Positions 33,021 through 41,876 of a stretch of DNA of 64,000 nt are shown one piece after another. The first letter of the stretch is position 1. Each line of letters begins with the position of its first letter. The stretch lies in the NCBI GenBank assembly GCA_050302175.1, contig JBNLAN010000008.1:81620-145619 (forward strand), read 5' to 3'. Both the position numbers and the translations under genes were made by a program. The stretch comes from JBNLAN01 sp050302175 (GTDB lineage Bacteria; Pseudomonadota; Zetaproteobacteria; Mariprofundales; Mariprofundaceae). Under the pieces are notes generated by a model. It was given only the letters and a program-made list of their open reading frames with translations. It searched no databases and had not been told where the DNA came from.

Positions 33021-34094
33021 ATGAGCCGAAACGTTTTTGCCTATATCAATCTGGGCAACCTCCGCCATAACTATCGCCTGCTAAAAAACCGCACTTACGG
33101 CGCGGAGCTGATGGCAGTGGTCAAAGCTAATGCCTATGGCCATGGAATTGATCTCGTTGCACCCGCGCTCTATGCAGAGGGATGCCGCACCTTTGCTGTC
33201 ACCGATGCCGAAGAGGCCGCGAAGCTTCGCCATATTGTCGGCGATCATGCCTCCATCGTCCCGCTTTCCGGAATTTTCGATCATGAGGATGCTCATCTCT
33301 GTTCAGGGCTCGACCTGACTCCCGTTGTAACCGAGACCTTCCACCTGGATTGGCTGCATCAGGCTGGTTTCTCCGGCCGAATCTGGCTCAAAATTGATAC
33401 TGGCATGCAACGTTTCGGCACCACTGACTTGGAGACGCTGATCGCCCATGCCAGCCAGCTTGGCATCCATATCTGCGGAGTGATGACCCATCTGGCCTGT
33501 GCCGATGAGCCGGAGCACCCCTTAAACGCTTTGCAATTTGAACACTTCCGCAAAGCCCTGCAACTAATGCCCAAGGGAACACTTGCTTCGATTCTGAACA
33601 GCGCAGGCATCGCCGCTTTTGCACAGCAAGTTCTTGATATCGCACGTCCGGGCATCGCTTTGTATGGCGCTGAACCGATTCCACAACTGCCCCTCGGACT
33701 CAAACCCGTCATGTCATTTGTTGGAAACGTGATCCAGATCCGAGAGGTAAAAAAAGGTAGCACCATTTCATATGGAGCAACCTATACCGCCCCTGCCGAT
33801 ATGCGTGTGGCCTTAGTCAGCCTGGGATATGCCGACGGCCTGCCAAGGTTGCTTTCCAATCTCGGAAGCGCAAGTTCGAAAAGCAAAATGCTGCCGATCC
33901 TTGGCCGAATATGTATGGACTACTGCTTGCTGGATGCCAGCCACGCAAAAGAACTCACTTACAACGATCAGGTTCAATTTTGGGGCGATGAGATTCTGGC
34001 AAACGAAGCCGCCTCACTCATCGGCACCATTGCCTATGAATTGTTTACCGGTGTCAATGCGCGTGTATCACGCATCGGAGTGGACACCCCATAG
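33021..34094 (+). CDS. alr: alanine racemase
   Basis: 357 residues. It makes D-alanine for peptidoglycan. The PLP lysine is in AVVKANAYGHG (Lys35), and the catalytic Tyr is in ISYGATYTA near residue 253. GRICMDYCLLD and the closing VNARVSRIGVD also match. It lies 17 bp after dnaB, so it probably belongs to the same operon (rplI-dnaB-alr is a common order). Confidence 0.96.
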   Translation: MSRNVFAYINLGNLRHNYRLLKNRTYGAELMAVVKANAYGHGIDLVAPALYAEGCRTFAVTDAEEAAKLRHIVGDHASIVPLSGIFDHEDAHLCSGLDLTPVVTETFHLDWLHQAGFSGRIWLKIDTGMQRFGTTDLETLIAHASQLGIHICGVMTHLACADEPEHPLNALQFEHFRKALQLMPKGTLASILNSAGIAAFAQQVLDIARPGIALYGAEPIPQLPLGLKPVMSFVGNVIQIREVKKGSTISYGATYTAPADMRVALVSLGYADGLPRLLSNLGSASSKSKMLPILGRICMDYCLLDASHAKELTYNDQVQFWGDEILANEAASLIGTIAYELFTGVNARVSRIGVDTP

Positions 34095-34155
34095 CCCCTT
34101 TGCCATCGCATCATCTATACTCTGTTTTGATGAAGCACGATGCCGGACATGCACA

Positions 34156-35277
34156 ATGAAAAACTCTTCGCTGCGGTTTAAGCGTTCAGAAACAGGAACC
34201 CTTGGCGTAGAGATGGAGTGGATCACCGTTGATGCCACCAACGGCGCACAGATCGGCGCAGCACCACAATTTCTCACCAACATCAAACCCTCGCCCCGAA
34301 TTAAACCCGAACTGTTTACTTCCACGATTGAGCTTAATACCGACATTCATCACTCAACCGTGAATTGTATGGAAGAGATGCAGTCACTTTATCAACAAAC
34401 TTCTGATGCATTACAGCAACAAAACGTGGCTTTATTCAGCTCTGGAACCCACCCTTACTCACGTTGGCAGGAACAGAGTATCAGCGAAGATGCGCGCTAC
34501 ACCCGTCTGGTTGAGCGGCTACAGTGGGTCGCCCGCCGATTCAATATCTTCGGCATCCATGTACATATTGGCATGCCGGATGGAAACACGTGCATCTCCA
34601 CCATGAATCGCCTGCTACCCATTATGCCGGTATTTCTGGCCATGAGTGCCAACTCGCCCTTCTGGTGCGGACACGACACCGGCCTGAGCTCGACCCGCAT
34701 CAAGATATTCGAAGGACTGAGCCAGGGTGGCATGCCGTTCTATTTTGAGAACTGGCAAGACTTTTGCCACTGCGCCGAACGACTCATTGCCACACGAAGT
34801 ATTGATTCAGTGCGTGATATCTGGTGGGAAATGCGTCCACATCCCGATTTCGGCACGCTGGAAATTCGAATCGGCGATATGCCTGCCAGCAAAGCAGATG
34901 CAACCGCCTATATCGCTTATGTCCGGGCAGAGTGCATGGCAGTAGGGAATCTTCCTGAGAGTCCGCGCACTCACCCGTCGCTAATCAGGGAAAACCGCTG
35001 GCGGGCATGCCGCTACGGCGTTCAGGCCACAATGATCTCACCAGAAACTGAGAAGCTTGTTCCGATACTCGACTGGCTTGAATCCCGCCTCCCCATCCTC
35101 GCTGAGCATGGCGCCGATCAAAGGGATATCGACCTCGTTACCGAACACTTGCCAGGCCTTCGCAAACGTTGCGGCGGGGCTACGATTCAGCGGCAACTGA
35201 TGAAAAAATCAAACTCCCTGCCCAACCTCATCTCGGCTCTGCGGAAGCAGGATGGCTGGAGCAGCAATGTTATTTGA
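34156..35277 (+). CDS. ybdK: carboxylate-amine ligase, glutamate-cysteine ligase type 2 (YbdK family)
   Basis: 373 residues from the ATG at 34156. The frame is open for another 300 bp upstream but that is alr in another frame. Motifs of the YbdK/GCS2 family: ETGTLGVEMEW opening the ATP-grasp-like core, RIKPELFTSTIEL, HVHIGMPDGN (His-binding loop), NSPFWCGHDTGLSSTRIKI, and WWEMRPHPDFGTLEIRIGD. These enzymes join glutamate and an amine; E. coli YbdK has weak gamma-glutamylcysteine ligase activity. A second, unrelated glutamate-cysteine ligase is at 56798. Its 3' end contains the start of the next gene. Confidence 0.88.
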   Translation: MKNSSLRFKRSETGTLGVEMEWITVDATNGAQIGAAPQFLTNIKPSPRIKPELFTSTIELNTDIHHSTVNCMEEMQSLYQQTSDALQQQNVALFSSGTHPYSRWQEQSISEDARYTRLVERLQWVARRFNIFGIHVHIGMPDGNTCISTMNRLLPIMPVFLAMSANSPFWCGHDTGLSSTRIKIFEGLSQGGMPFYFENWQDFCHCAERLIATRSIDSVRDIWWEMRPHPDFGTLEIRIGDMPASKADATAYIAYVRAECMAVGNLPESPRTHPSLIRENRWRACRYGVQATMISPETEKLVPILDWLESRLPILAEHGADQRDIDLVTEHLPGLRKRCGGATIQRQLMKKSNSLPNLISALRKQDGWSSNVI

Positions 35278-36487
35278 TCTGAAAAATATTCCTGATGATG
35301 CCTTATCGGATAGCAGCGCCCTCCTGGATGCTGTACAGGCCATTTTGCCGGGGGTGATTCAGGCACGTCGGCACCTACATCACCACCCCGAGCTCTCCGG
35401 GGAAGAGTCTAAAACTGCCAACTATCTCGCCAATACCCTTACCCGGCATCATATTAGCGTAAAACGTAATATTGGAGGGCATGGCCTGCTCGCAACCATT
35501 AAGGCTCCCGGAGCCACAAAGTGGGTTGCTCTCCGCGCCGACATGGATGCCTTGCCGATTACCGATGGAAAACAGTGTGACTACGCTTCAGCAGCCGATG
35601 GTATCAGCCACAGCTGCGGCCACGATGCGCATAGCGCCATGCTGCTTGGAGCGGCGATAATTCTGCAACACTTTCGTAAGCATTTACCCTTTCATGTTGC
35701 CGCTATTTTCCAGCCCGCAGAGGAGACAACCGAAGGTGCTGCGGCCATGCTTCAGGACGGCTTGTTTGACGCTTTCGCTCCGGAGCGAATCCACGCCTTG
35801 CATGTCTACCCTTACCTTCCAAGCGGAAGTATCGGCATGCGCAATGGCGCCATGTGTGCGGCAGCGGACATGTTCGAAGTTGAGATCACGGGCCGGGGCG
35901 GGCATGCAGCCCGGCCGCACGAGTGCACCGATGTTATCCTCATTGCCAGCCATATCATTCAGGCACTCAACCACATCATCAGCCGACGTGTAGATCCCCT
36001 GTTACCTGCAGTGCTGACCATCGGGCATATTCAGGGTGGTGTAGTCGCCAACGTCATGCCGGACAAAGTTCGTTTCTCCGGCACAGTCCGCACCCTGAAT
36101 CCTGAAGTTCACAATGAAGTGCGCCTGCGCATGGATCGCATTATCCGGCAGACAGCTGAAGCGTGGGGTGCTATTGCCAGCTTTACATTTCGGCAGAGCA
36201 CACCGGTTTTACACAACGATGCCGAAATAATACGGCTCGCCCGCAAGCAATTTGCCACCTGGGCGCCTGATACTCGCCTTATCGATATTGAGCAACCCTC
36301 CATGGGGGGTGAAGACTTTGCGCACTATCTGGAACACTCCCCTGGTTGCCTGCTTCGCCTTGGTACGGCACACGACCCATCGACCCGATACCCCTTGCAT
36401 CATCCGTGTTTCGACATCGATGAAACCGCCATGGGCACTGGAATAGCCGCCTTGGTAAGTCTTTGCCTTGAATATGATAGTAGATAA
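35267..36487 (+). CDS. M20-family metal-dependent amidohydrolase
   Basis: 406 residues from the ATG at 35267 (GGAG 5 nt upstream), overlapping ybdK by 11 bp. It has the M20D metal sites: ALRADMDALPI, SHSCGHDAHSAMLLGAA (His/Asp ligands), PAEETTEGA (catalytic Glu), and a C-terminal His in MGGEDFAHYL. The dimerisation domain (about 190-300) includes GRGGHAARPHECTD. Relatives hydrolyse N-acyl amino acids (hippurate, IAA-amino acid, N-acetyl-diaminopimelate). Coupling to a gamma-glutamyl ligase suggests they act on related N-acyl or gamma-glutamyl substrates; this is inference. Confidence 0.9.
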   Translation: MLFDLKNIPDDALSDSSALLDAVQAILPGVIQARRHLHHHPELSGEESKTANYLANTLTRHHISVKRNIGGHGLLATIKAPGATKWVALRADMDALPITDGKQCDYASAADGISHSCGHDAHSAMLLGAAIILQHFRKHLPFHVAAIFQPAEETTEGAAAMLQDGLFDAFAPERIHALHVYPYLPSGSIGMRNGAMCAAADMFEVEITGRGGHAARPHECTDVILIASHIIQALNHIISRRVDPLLPAVLTIGHIQGGVVANVMPDKVRFSGTVRTLNPEVHNEVRLRMDRIIRQTAEAWGAIASFTFRQSTPVLHNDAEIIRLARKQFATWAPDTRLIDIEQPSMGGEDFAHYLEHSPGCLLRLGTAHDPSTRYPLHHPCFDIDETAMGTGIAALVSLCLEYDSR

Positions 36488-36530
36488 TAACGCTCTTGCA
36501 TTTGCAGGCCAATAGCCCCATAAAGTCGTT

Positions 36531-36962
36531 ATGCCATATCTATTCTTATTACTCTTTGTCGCCATTCCTCTGGGCGAGCTCTACATTCTGATTTCCGTTG
36601 GTGCAGACATTGGCAGTATCTCAACGATTTTGCTTTGCCTTGCCACTGCCGCCATCGGCATCAGCCTTGTGCGCACCCAGGGCCTTCGAACCATCATACA
36701 GGCCAGAGCTGATCTGAACCGGGGAGAGCTGCCTGCACAACATATGCTGCACGGACTGCTTATCGCCATTGCAGGCATCCTGCTTTTCTTTCCGGGATTC
36801 GTAACCGATGCGCTAGGGTTTCTGCTGCTTTTTCCGGCCTTGCGGGGGGTTATGATTTCACACTGGCTATCAAAATATGTCCGGCCTGTGCAATCAGGGC
36901 AATCCACATGGATTGAGGCAGAAGTTGTCAAAGAGGAGTCCGACCCCAGCAAGCTTCGGTAA
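36531..36962 (+). CDS. fxsA: FxsA family membrane protein
   Basis: 143 residues. It has the FxsA plan of three or four short hydrophobic helices: PYLFLLLFVAIPLGELYILI, then STILLCLATAAIGISLVRTQGL and the diagnostic GILLFFPGFVTDALGFLLLFPALR. E. coli FxsA overproduction eases phage T7 exclusion by the F plasmid; its normal role is unknown. It lies 43 bp after the amidohydrolase and converges on aroB (9 bp apart). Confidence 0.93.
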   Translation: MPYLFLLLFVAIPLGELYILISVGADIGSISTILLCLATAAIGISLVRTQGLRTIIQARADLNRGELPAQHMLHGLLIAIAGILLFFPGFVTDALGFLLLFPALRGVMISHWLSKYVRPVQSGQSTWIEAEVVKEESDPSKLR

Positions 36963-36971
36963 GTTAGCTGA

Positions 36972-38072
36972 TTACCTGAATGAGTCGATCAACGTTGCGA
37001 TGGCTTCATTGCCAACGTCCTCTGCAATGAATGCATCCCCAATTCCACGCAGCAGGATATAGCGAATCCGGCTTCCTACGTTCTTTTTATCATGCCCCAT
37101 AGCATCCAGCCATTGTTCGGTAGTAAATGATGGAATCTCGATTGGCAAACCGTACTGTCGATATAAGTTGCAAATACGCCCCTCAATATCTTCAGGTGCT
37201 TGGCCAAGTTGGCAGGAGAGCCGCGCTGCCATTATGGTGCCCAGAGCAACGGCCTCCCCGTGCAGATACTCGGTGTATTTGGTGATCGACTCAATGGCAT
37301 GCCCAAATGTGTGCCCGAGATTCAATAGTGCTCGTTCGCCCTGCTCGGTCTCGTCACGCATCACCACCTCTGCTTTATGCTTGCAAGAAGTGTGGATCAC
37401 CTTAGTAATCACTTCGCGATCAAGGTTAAGAAGCTGATCAGCACGCTCTTCCAAATAGTTGAAGAACTCGGCGTCGCGTATCAGACCATATTTTATAAGT
37501 TCCGCAATACCTGCAGCAAGCTCACGCTTTGGAAGCGTGTGCAGCACCTCAGGATCAATCCATACCAGTTTCGGCTGATAGAATGCACCGATCATGTTTT
37601 TGCCCAAGGGGTGATTAATCGCGGTTTTGCCGCCGACACTGGAATCCACCTGCGCGAGCAAGGTAGTCGGAACCTGCACAAATGGTATGCCACGACGATA
37701 GCAGGCAGCTGCAAAACCGACCATATCGCCGACAACACCCCCACCCAAAGCAATCACTGGATCATGCCGCGAGAGTTTCGCCTGCATCAATGCATCCAGA
37801 ATGGTTTGCCATACTTCGATGGTTTTATATTTCTCACCGTCAGGAAGTTCGACAGCTGAAGGCTCCCAGCCAGAGTTTATTAAGCTCTCTTTCACCGTAC
37901 CAAGATAAAGTGGCGCAACGGTGGTATTCGTCACAACAAGACAGCGTCTTGTCTCACTCAATAGCTGACCAAGCTCAGAGCCTATCTTCCCAAGACTCCC
38001 GGGGTTTATTTCAATTCGATAGCCCCGTTGATCAAGTTTAACGAAATATGAATATCCTCCGGCATTTGGCAT
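36972..38072 (-). CDS. aroB: 3-dehydroquinate synthase
   Basis: 366 residues from the ATG at 38072 (AAGGAA 6 nt upstream); ATG at 38078 and TTG at 38102 are weaker alternatives. Second step of the shikimate pathway, NAD- and metal-dependent. Motifs: ELPDGEKYKTIEVWQ, ALGGGVVGDMVGFAAACYRRG, VQVPTTLLAQVDSSVGGKTAINHPLGKNMIGAFYQP (in two parts), LNLGHTFGHAIE with metal His. It lies 96 bp downstream of pilQ on the same strand, the classic pilMNOPQ-aroB order. Confidence 0.96.
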   Translation of the reverse strand: MPNAGGYSYFVKLDQRGYRIEINPGSLGKIGSELGQLLSETRRCLVVTNTTVAPLYLGTVKESLINSGWEPSAVELPDGEKYKTIEVWQTILDALMQAKLSRHDPVIALGGGVVGDMVGFAAACYRRGIPFVQVPTTLLAQVDSSVGGKTAINHPLGKNMIGAFYQPKLVWIDPEVLHTLPKRELAAGIAELIKYGLIRDAEFFNYLEERADQLLNLDREVITKVIHTSCKHKAEVVMRDETEQGERALLNLGHTFGHAIESITKYTEYLHGEAVALGTIMAARLSCQLGQAPEDIEGRICNLYRQYGLPIEIPSFTTEQWLDAMGHDKKNVGSRIRYILLRGIGDAFIAEDVGNEAIATLIDSFR

Positions 38073-38131
38073 ATTCATTTCCTTGTAATCCTTCTCAAGC
38101 AACTGAAATACATCATTATCTGATTTTTATG

Positions 38132-38155
38132 CATGGGGGCATACATGCCCCCATG
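38132..38155. other. strong hairpin between pilQ and aroB
   Basis: A perfect 11-bp inverted repeat, CATGGGGGCAT then two bases then ATGCCCCCATG, sits 13 nt after the pilQ stop and 60 nt before aroB. There is no T-tract on either side, so it is not a standard terminator for the minus strand. It could protect the pil mRNA 3' end or reduce read-through into aroB. Confidence 0.6.
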
Positions 38156-38167
38156 TCTGATATTGGT

Positions 38168-40657
38168 TTATTGTGCAGCTCTTTCTTGCGAAGGCAGCTG
38201 TTCTGACTCTCCCTTTGCGCTCACCACGGTCGGCGTAAGAAATATAAGTAACTCCGTCTTACGGATACTGGTATCAGTCGTCTTAAAGAGCCATCCCAGC
38301 ACAGGGATTTCTTTCATCACAGGCACACCATTTTCATTATCCGCTGTACTTTTCTGATAAACCCCACCAATCACAACTGTCTCTCCATTCTTTACTTCAA
38401 GACTGGTTTCCACCTTTTTCGTGGCAATAATAGGGTTGCCTTGTACTGTTTGACCTGTTGGTGCGTCATTTGCAACCAGAACCTCCATGAGAACATTATC
38501 ATTGGCAGCGATCTGTGGCGTCACTTCAAGCTTAAGTTCAGCCTTTTTGAAAGTAATAGTCGGTGGACTGTTACCTGATGCCGGTGTAACAAAGGGCACA
38601 TCGAACCCCTGTGAAATCACCGCTGCCTTACCATTTGCTGTCAGCACACGAGGACTGGAAATGATTTTGGCCAGATTCTCGATCTCTGCCGCCGACAGCT
38701 CAAGGTCAAGATTAAGTATCTTATTAACCGCCCCAATACTCACCCCAACCGTTCCACCAAGCGCACTGGCCTGGGGAGATGGCAAGTCGACAAGAAAGCC
38801 CCGAGGTGGACCGGCACTGGACCCAACTGAACCAACCTGGATTGCCGGCTGCCCTCCAGCAGCTGTTCGACTCGATGAGAAGTTACCACCCCATGCAATA
38901 CCAAGCTGCTCCTGGAATGCATCCGTAGCCTCAACGATACGAGACTCAATAAGCACTTGCCGTATTGGTTTATCAATTATCTTAATAAACCTCTTGATAT
39001 TATTAATTGATTCCTGCGTATCGGTGACGATCAAAGAGTTCGATCTTTTATCGACAATATAACTTCCTCTGGGTGAAAATAACCCCGCCCCAAAATCACT
39101 ATTCTGCACCACTCCATTTTCAACCCTAGATGATGCAGCAGCTGAACCTGAATCCGAACGCTTCTTCTCATCATCGAACATTTTCTTAACATCTTCCACG
39201 AGTGAATAATTGAGGGTAATTACTTCACTGACCAATGGCGCCATCATGCGCACATCTTGTTGTGATGTAAGAGCACTCTTCTCCTCTTCTCGCAACACGG
39301 CAAGTGGGGCGATGCGCATAACATTACCTTCAACTTTTTTGCCAAGCCCTTTCGCCTGCAAAATCAGGTCCAGAGCCTGATCCCAAGGCACTTCAACCAA
39401 GTGCATCGTAATCGTTCCGGAGACATCATCGCCCATAATCATGTTCAAATTGCTCATTTCTGAAACCAGTTTCAGGGCATTGCGAATGTCTATATCCTTA
39501 AACTTGAACGTAACCTTTTGTCCCGTATATACCAACTTATCACCCGAACCCGCAGCACCCTTTTTCCTTGCGAGCACAATATCCTCGGGCTCCATTGTCA
39601 CAGTAAGAATGTTGCCTTGCTGGAAAGAGGCGATTCCCACCTTCCCGCGCAACCGTGCGACAATACGCACATCCTCATCAATACGATAAGAATCAACCTG
39701 CTTTACCGGACCTGGGAACACACTTACGTCCTGTGTTCTCTCCTGCCCATCTGCAAGCGTTGCATTTTTAATGTCCAGAATAAGGTTGCTTCCCTTTTCA
39801 TAAATGTTTACAACCGGATCAGTATTGTCCGTTCGCACGGTCAAATGAGCTGTTCGATCATCCGGACGAAACTCTACAGACTCCACAGTTATTCCACCGA
39901 TACTCTTTTTGAGCGCCAATGCCTCACCAAACCTGACGACCATTTTATCTGACGTTGCTTCAATCTGCTGCGCAGCTTTCTCTGCCAATAAAAGATCAAC
40001 CACCAACCTCACCCGGTCCTCAGAAGCACCAACGGTTACACCGCTTACACGATTTGTCTCAAACTGCATATGCTCCTGGGCAAGCTTCGAAGACGCACCG
40101 AAAAAATCTATGATCATCGTTTTCCCTTGATTAGTAACAAAAGCTGCATGGTTGGCATCCATATTTTCGCCTTGGATAATCAACTCTGTGACCCCTCCAC
40201 GATCAATGGCTTTTACAGCTCTTAGGTTCGCAGCTATTTTTCCGCTATTGCCTGCTTTCTCAGACTGAGCCACCTGAATGGTTAGCCTGTTCCTTTTTTC
40301 AATTATTTCATAGGCAGGCTTGCCTTTAAAACTTATCTCTACCCGTGCCCCTGCACCTGCATCATCGGTCAGGAACACATTCGCGATACTCTTGTCGCCT
40401 CGTAACGGCTGTACTTTGCGGGAAGCCGTAGCGTCAGGAAACTGCAACACTAGCCGGAAGGGGCTTTCGAGCTCAAAAACCTGGTACTCCAGTGAAGAAT
40501 CCGAATCGATCACCACCTGCTCAGCCGAATCCACTTCTTCCAAAGAAATACTTTTGATCTCTTTCGCGCTCGTTTCCAGGGGATATAGCGTGAAGGCAAG
40601 CAAGCTCATCGCAAGCCCAAGGGTATGTGGATTTATATATTTACCGCGCATTTTCAT
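38168..40657 (-). CDS. pilQ: type IV pilus outer-membrane secretin PilQ
   Basis: 829 residues. A signal peptide (Thr-Ser-Ala, about residue 30) is followed by AMIN-type domains (about 35-340, including SPFRLVLQFPDA and DNTDPVVNIYEKGSNLILDI). Next come the STN/N0 domain (about 400-470, VTFKFKDIDIRNALKLVSEM then LDLILQAKGL), the N1 domain and the secretin core (about 600-810): VEATDAFQEQLGIAWGG, VISQGFDVPFVTPASGN and VIGGVYQ. It is the pore for the type IVa pilus. It starts 23 bp after pilO with GGAGG upstream. pilP, normally between pilO and pilQ, is absent. Confidence 0.95.
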   Translation of the reverse strand: MKMRGKYINPHTLGLAMSLLAFTLYPLETSAKEIKSISLEEVDSAEQVVIDSDSSLEYQVFELESPFRLVLQFPDATASRKVQPLRGDKSIANVFLTDDAGAGARVEISFKGKPAYEIIEKRNRLTIQVAQSEKAGNSGKIAANLRAVKAIDRGGVTELIIQGENMDANHAAFVTNQGKTMIIDFFGASSKLAQEHMQFETNRVSGVTVGASEDRVRLVVDLLLAEKAAQQIEATSDKMVVRFGEALALKKSIGGITVESVEFRPDDRTAHLTVRTDNTDPVVNIYEKGSNLILDIKNATLADGQERTQDVSVFPGPVKQVDSYRIDEDVRIVARLRGKVGIASFQQGNILTVTMEPEDIVLARKKGAAGSGDKLVYTGQKVTFKFKDIDIRNALKLVSEMSNLNMIMGDDVSGTITMHLVEVPWDQALDLILQAKGLGKKVEGNVMRIAPLAVLREEEKSALTSQQDVRMMAPLVSEVITLNYSLVEDVKKMFDDEKKRSDSGSAAASSRVENGVVQNSDFGAGLFSPRGSYIVDKRSNSLIVTDTQESINNIKRFIKIIDKPIRQVLIESRIVEATDAFQEQLGIAWGGNFSSSRTAAGGQPAIQVGSVGSSAGPPRGFLVDLPSPQASALGGTVGVSIGAVNKILNLDLELSAAEIENLAKIISSPRVLTANGKAAVISQGFDVPFVTPASGNSPPTITFKKAELKLEVTPQIAANDNVLMEVLVANDAPTGQTVQGNPIIATKKVETSLEVKNGETVVIGGVYQKSTADNENGVPVMKEIPVLGWLFKTTDTSIRKTELLIFLTPTVVSAKGESEQLPSQERAAQ

Positions 40658-40680
40658 ACGGCCTCCGATTAAACAACTTC

Positions 40681-41295
40681 CTACTTCTTATTCGCAGGCC
40701 GCATTGGTTGCTTGCTTTCTACAAACCGATATGTCACAGCCTTTCCTGTAATTTTGAGATCATCCTTATTTGCATTGCTCGCTTGCGAAATTTTCAGGTT
40801 TTTTACATCAACAATTCTTGGCATTTCGCCTACCCGCTTTAGAAATGTGAGCAGCTGCGCATATGAGCCCGTTATTTCAAGATCAACAGGCACTTCTGCA
40901 TATATTTGCTGCACACTTTCTGAGCCCGGCTTAAACTTGGAGAATTCCAACCCTGAGTCTTTACCTGCCCATGAAACGTTTTCCAGCAAATCTGGTATTT
41001 GCGACTGCTTAGGCAGCATACTAAGAGCAACCTTCAATTGCTTCTCGAGCTCAGCATACTCTTTTTGTTTTTTTGGCAAATCTTCTACGAGGCGCAGGTT
41101 TTTAGCTAACTGCACTTTCTCACTTTCAACGTTTCGTGTTTGCCGCTCGATCTCTTCCTGACCGGGGGACCAACCGAACGAAAAGTACAATACCAGAATC
41201 ACCACGAACCCAGCTGCAATTGCCGCAGCCTTCTGCCAAAGTGGAATTGGCAATATTGGGCGTAACGCATCTAAACTTGATAGGTCAATATTCAT
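40681..41295 (-). CDS. pilO: type IV pilus inner-membrane protein PilO
   Basis: 204 residues. One transmembrane helix (about 20-42, WQKAAAIAAGFVVILVLYFSF) is followed by a coiled coil and the ferredoxin-like PilO domain: KYAELEKQLKVALSMLPKQSQIPDLLEN, then YAEVPVDLEITGSYAQLLTFLKRVGEMPRIV in pieces. The start overlaps the pilN stop by 4 bp. PilM-N-O form the inner-membrane alignment complex. Confidence 0.92.
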   Translation of the reverse strand: MNIDLSSLDALRPILPIPLWQKAAAIAAGFVVILVLYFSFGWSPGQEEIERQTRNVESEKVQLAKNLRLVEDLPKKQKEYAELEKQLKVALSMLPKQSQIPDLLENVSWAGKDSGLEFSKFKPGSESVQQIYAEVPVDLEITGSYAQLLTFLKRVGEMPRIVDVKNLKISQASNANKDDLKITGKAVTYRFVESKQPMRPANKK

Positions 41296-41876
41296 CGAGC
41301 ATTACCCTTGCCTGAATCGGAAGGTGCATTCTTCGACTCATCAGACCGCAACATCGTCAATTCAAATTTTCTTACCGACACACTCCCAACGGAGGCACGC
41401 TCAATAACCTGCAACCGAACATCTCCAAAGTATAACGACTGATCCAACGCCCTCATAAAGTTTGCTACGGCCTTGTTGCTTTCACCCAAACCCTTTATTG
41501 TAATTTTTACAGAGTCATCTTCGACTTCTGTTAACCACACATTTTCCGGCGTCTCTTTCGCCAAATGATAAAACGTGTTGAGGGAACGGAAACGCCCACG
41601 CTGAAGTTTTTCTACAATATCAAGTTTGCCCTGCACATCCTGGCGAAGCCTGTCAAGGTCACGTATTTTACCGATTTTTTTCTGCAATTCAGCATTTCTC
41701 TGCTTTAGCTCGGTATACTCCGACTCAAGGCTGGCAATCGCTGCAGTAATGTATATATGCGCTGTCAAACTAATCACAATAGCAGCACCTAATACGGCAA
41801 TCGCAACAACAATATGCTGCAATATCTCCTGCCGCCTTCGCGCAGCACGATAAGGAAGAAGATTTATCCGTATCAT
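41292..41876 (-). CDS. pilN: type IV pilus inner-membrane protein PilN
   Basis: 194 residues. It begins MIRINLLPYRAARRR, the conserved N-terminal peptide that docks in PilM. A transmembrane helix (about 20-45), a coiled coil and a small periplasmic domain follow (VWLTEVEDDSVKITIKGLGE, then NKAVANFMRALD). It overlaps pilM by 4 bp at the start. Confidence 0.93.
   Translation of the reverse strand: MIRINLLPYRAARRRQEILQHIVVAIAVLGAAIVISLTAHIYITAAIASLESEYTELKQRNAELQKKIGKIRDLDRLRQDVQGKLDIVEKLQRGRFRSLNTFYHLAKETPENVWLTEVEDDSVKITIKGLGESNKAVANFMRALDQSLYFGDVRLQVIERASVGSVSVRKFELTMLRSDESKNAPSDSGKGNAR

Noticed and set aside
33829..34155. Open frame upstream of ybdK that could add 109 residues
   Set aside because: It lies within alr in another frame, and the YbdK family starts near the ATG at 34156.
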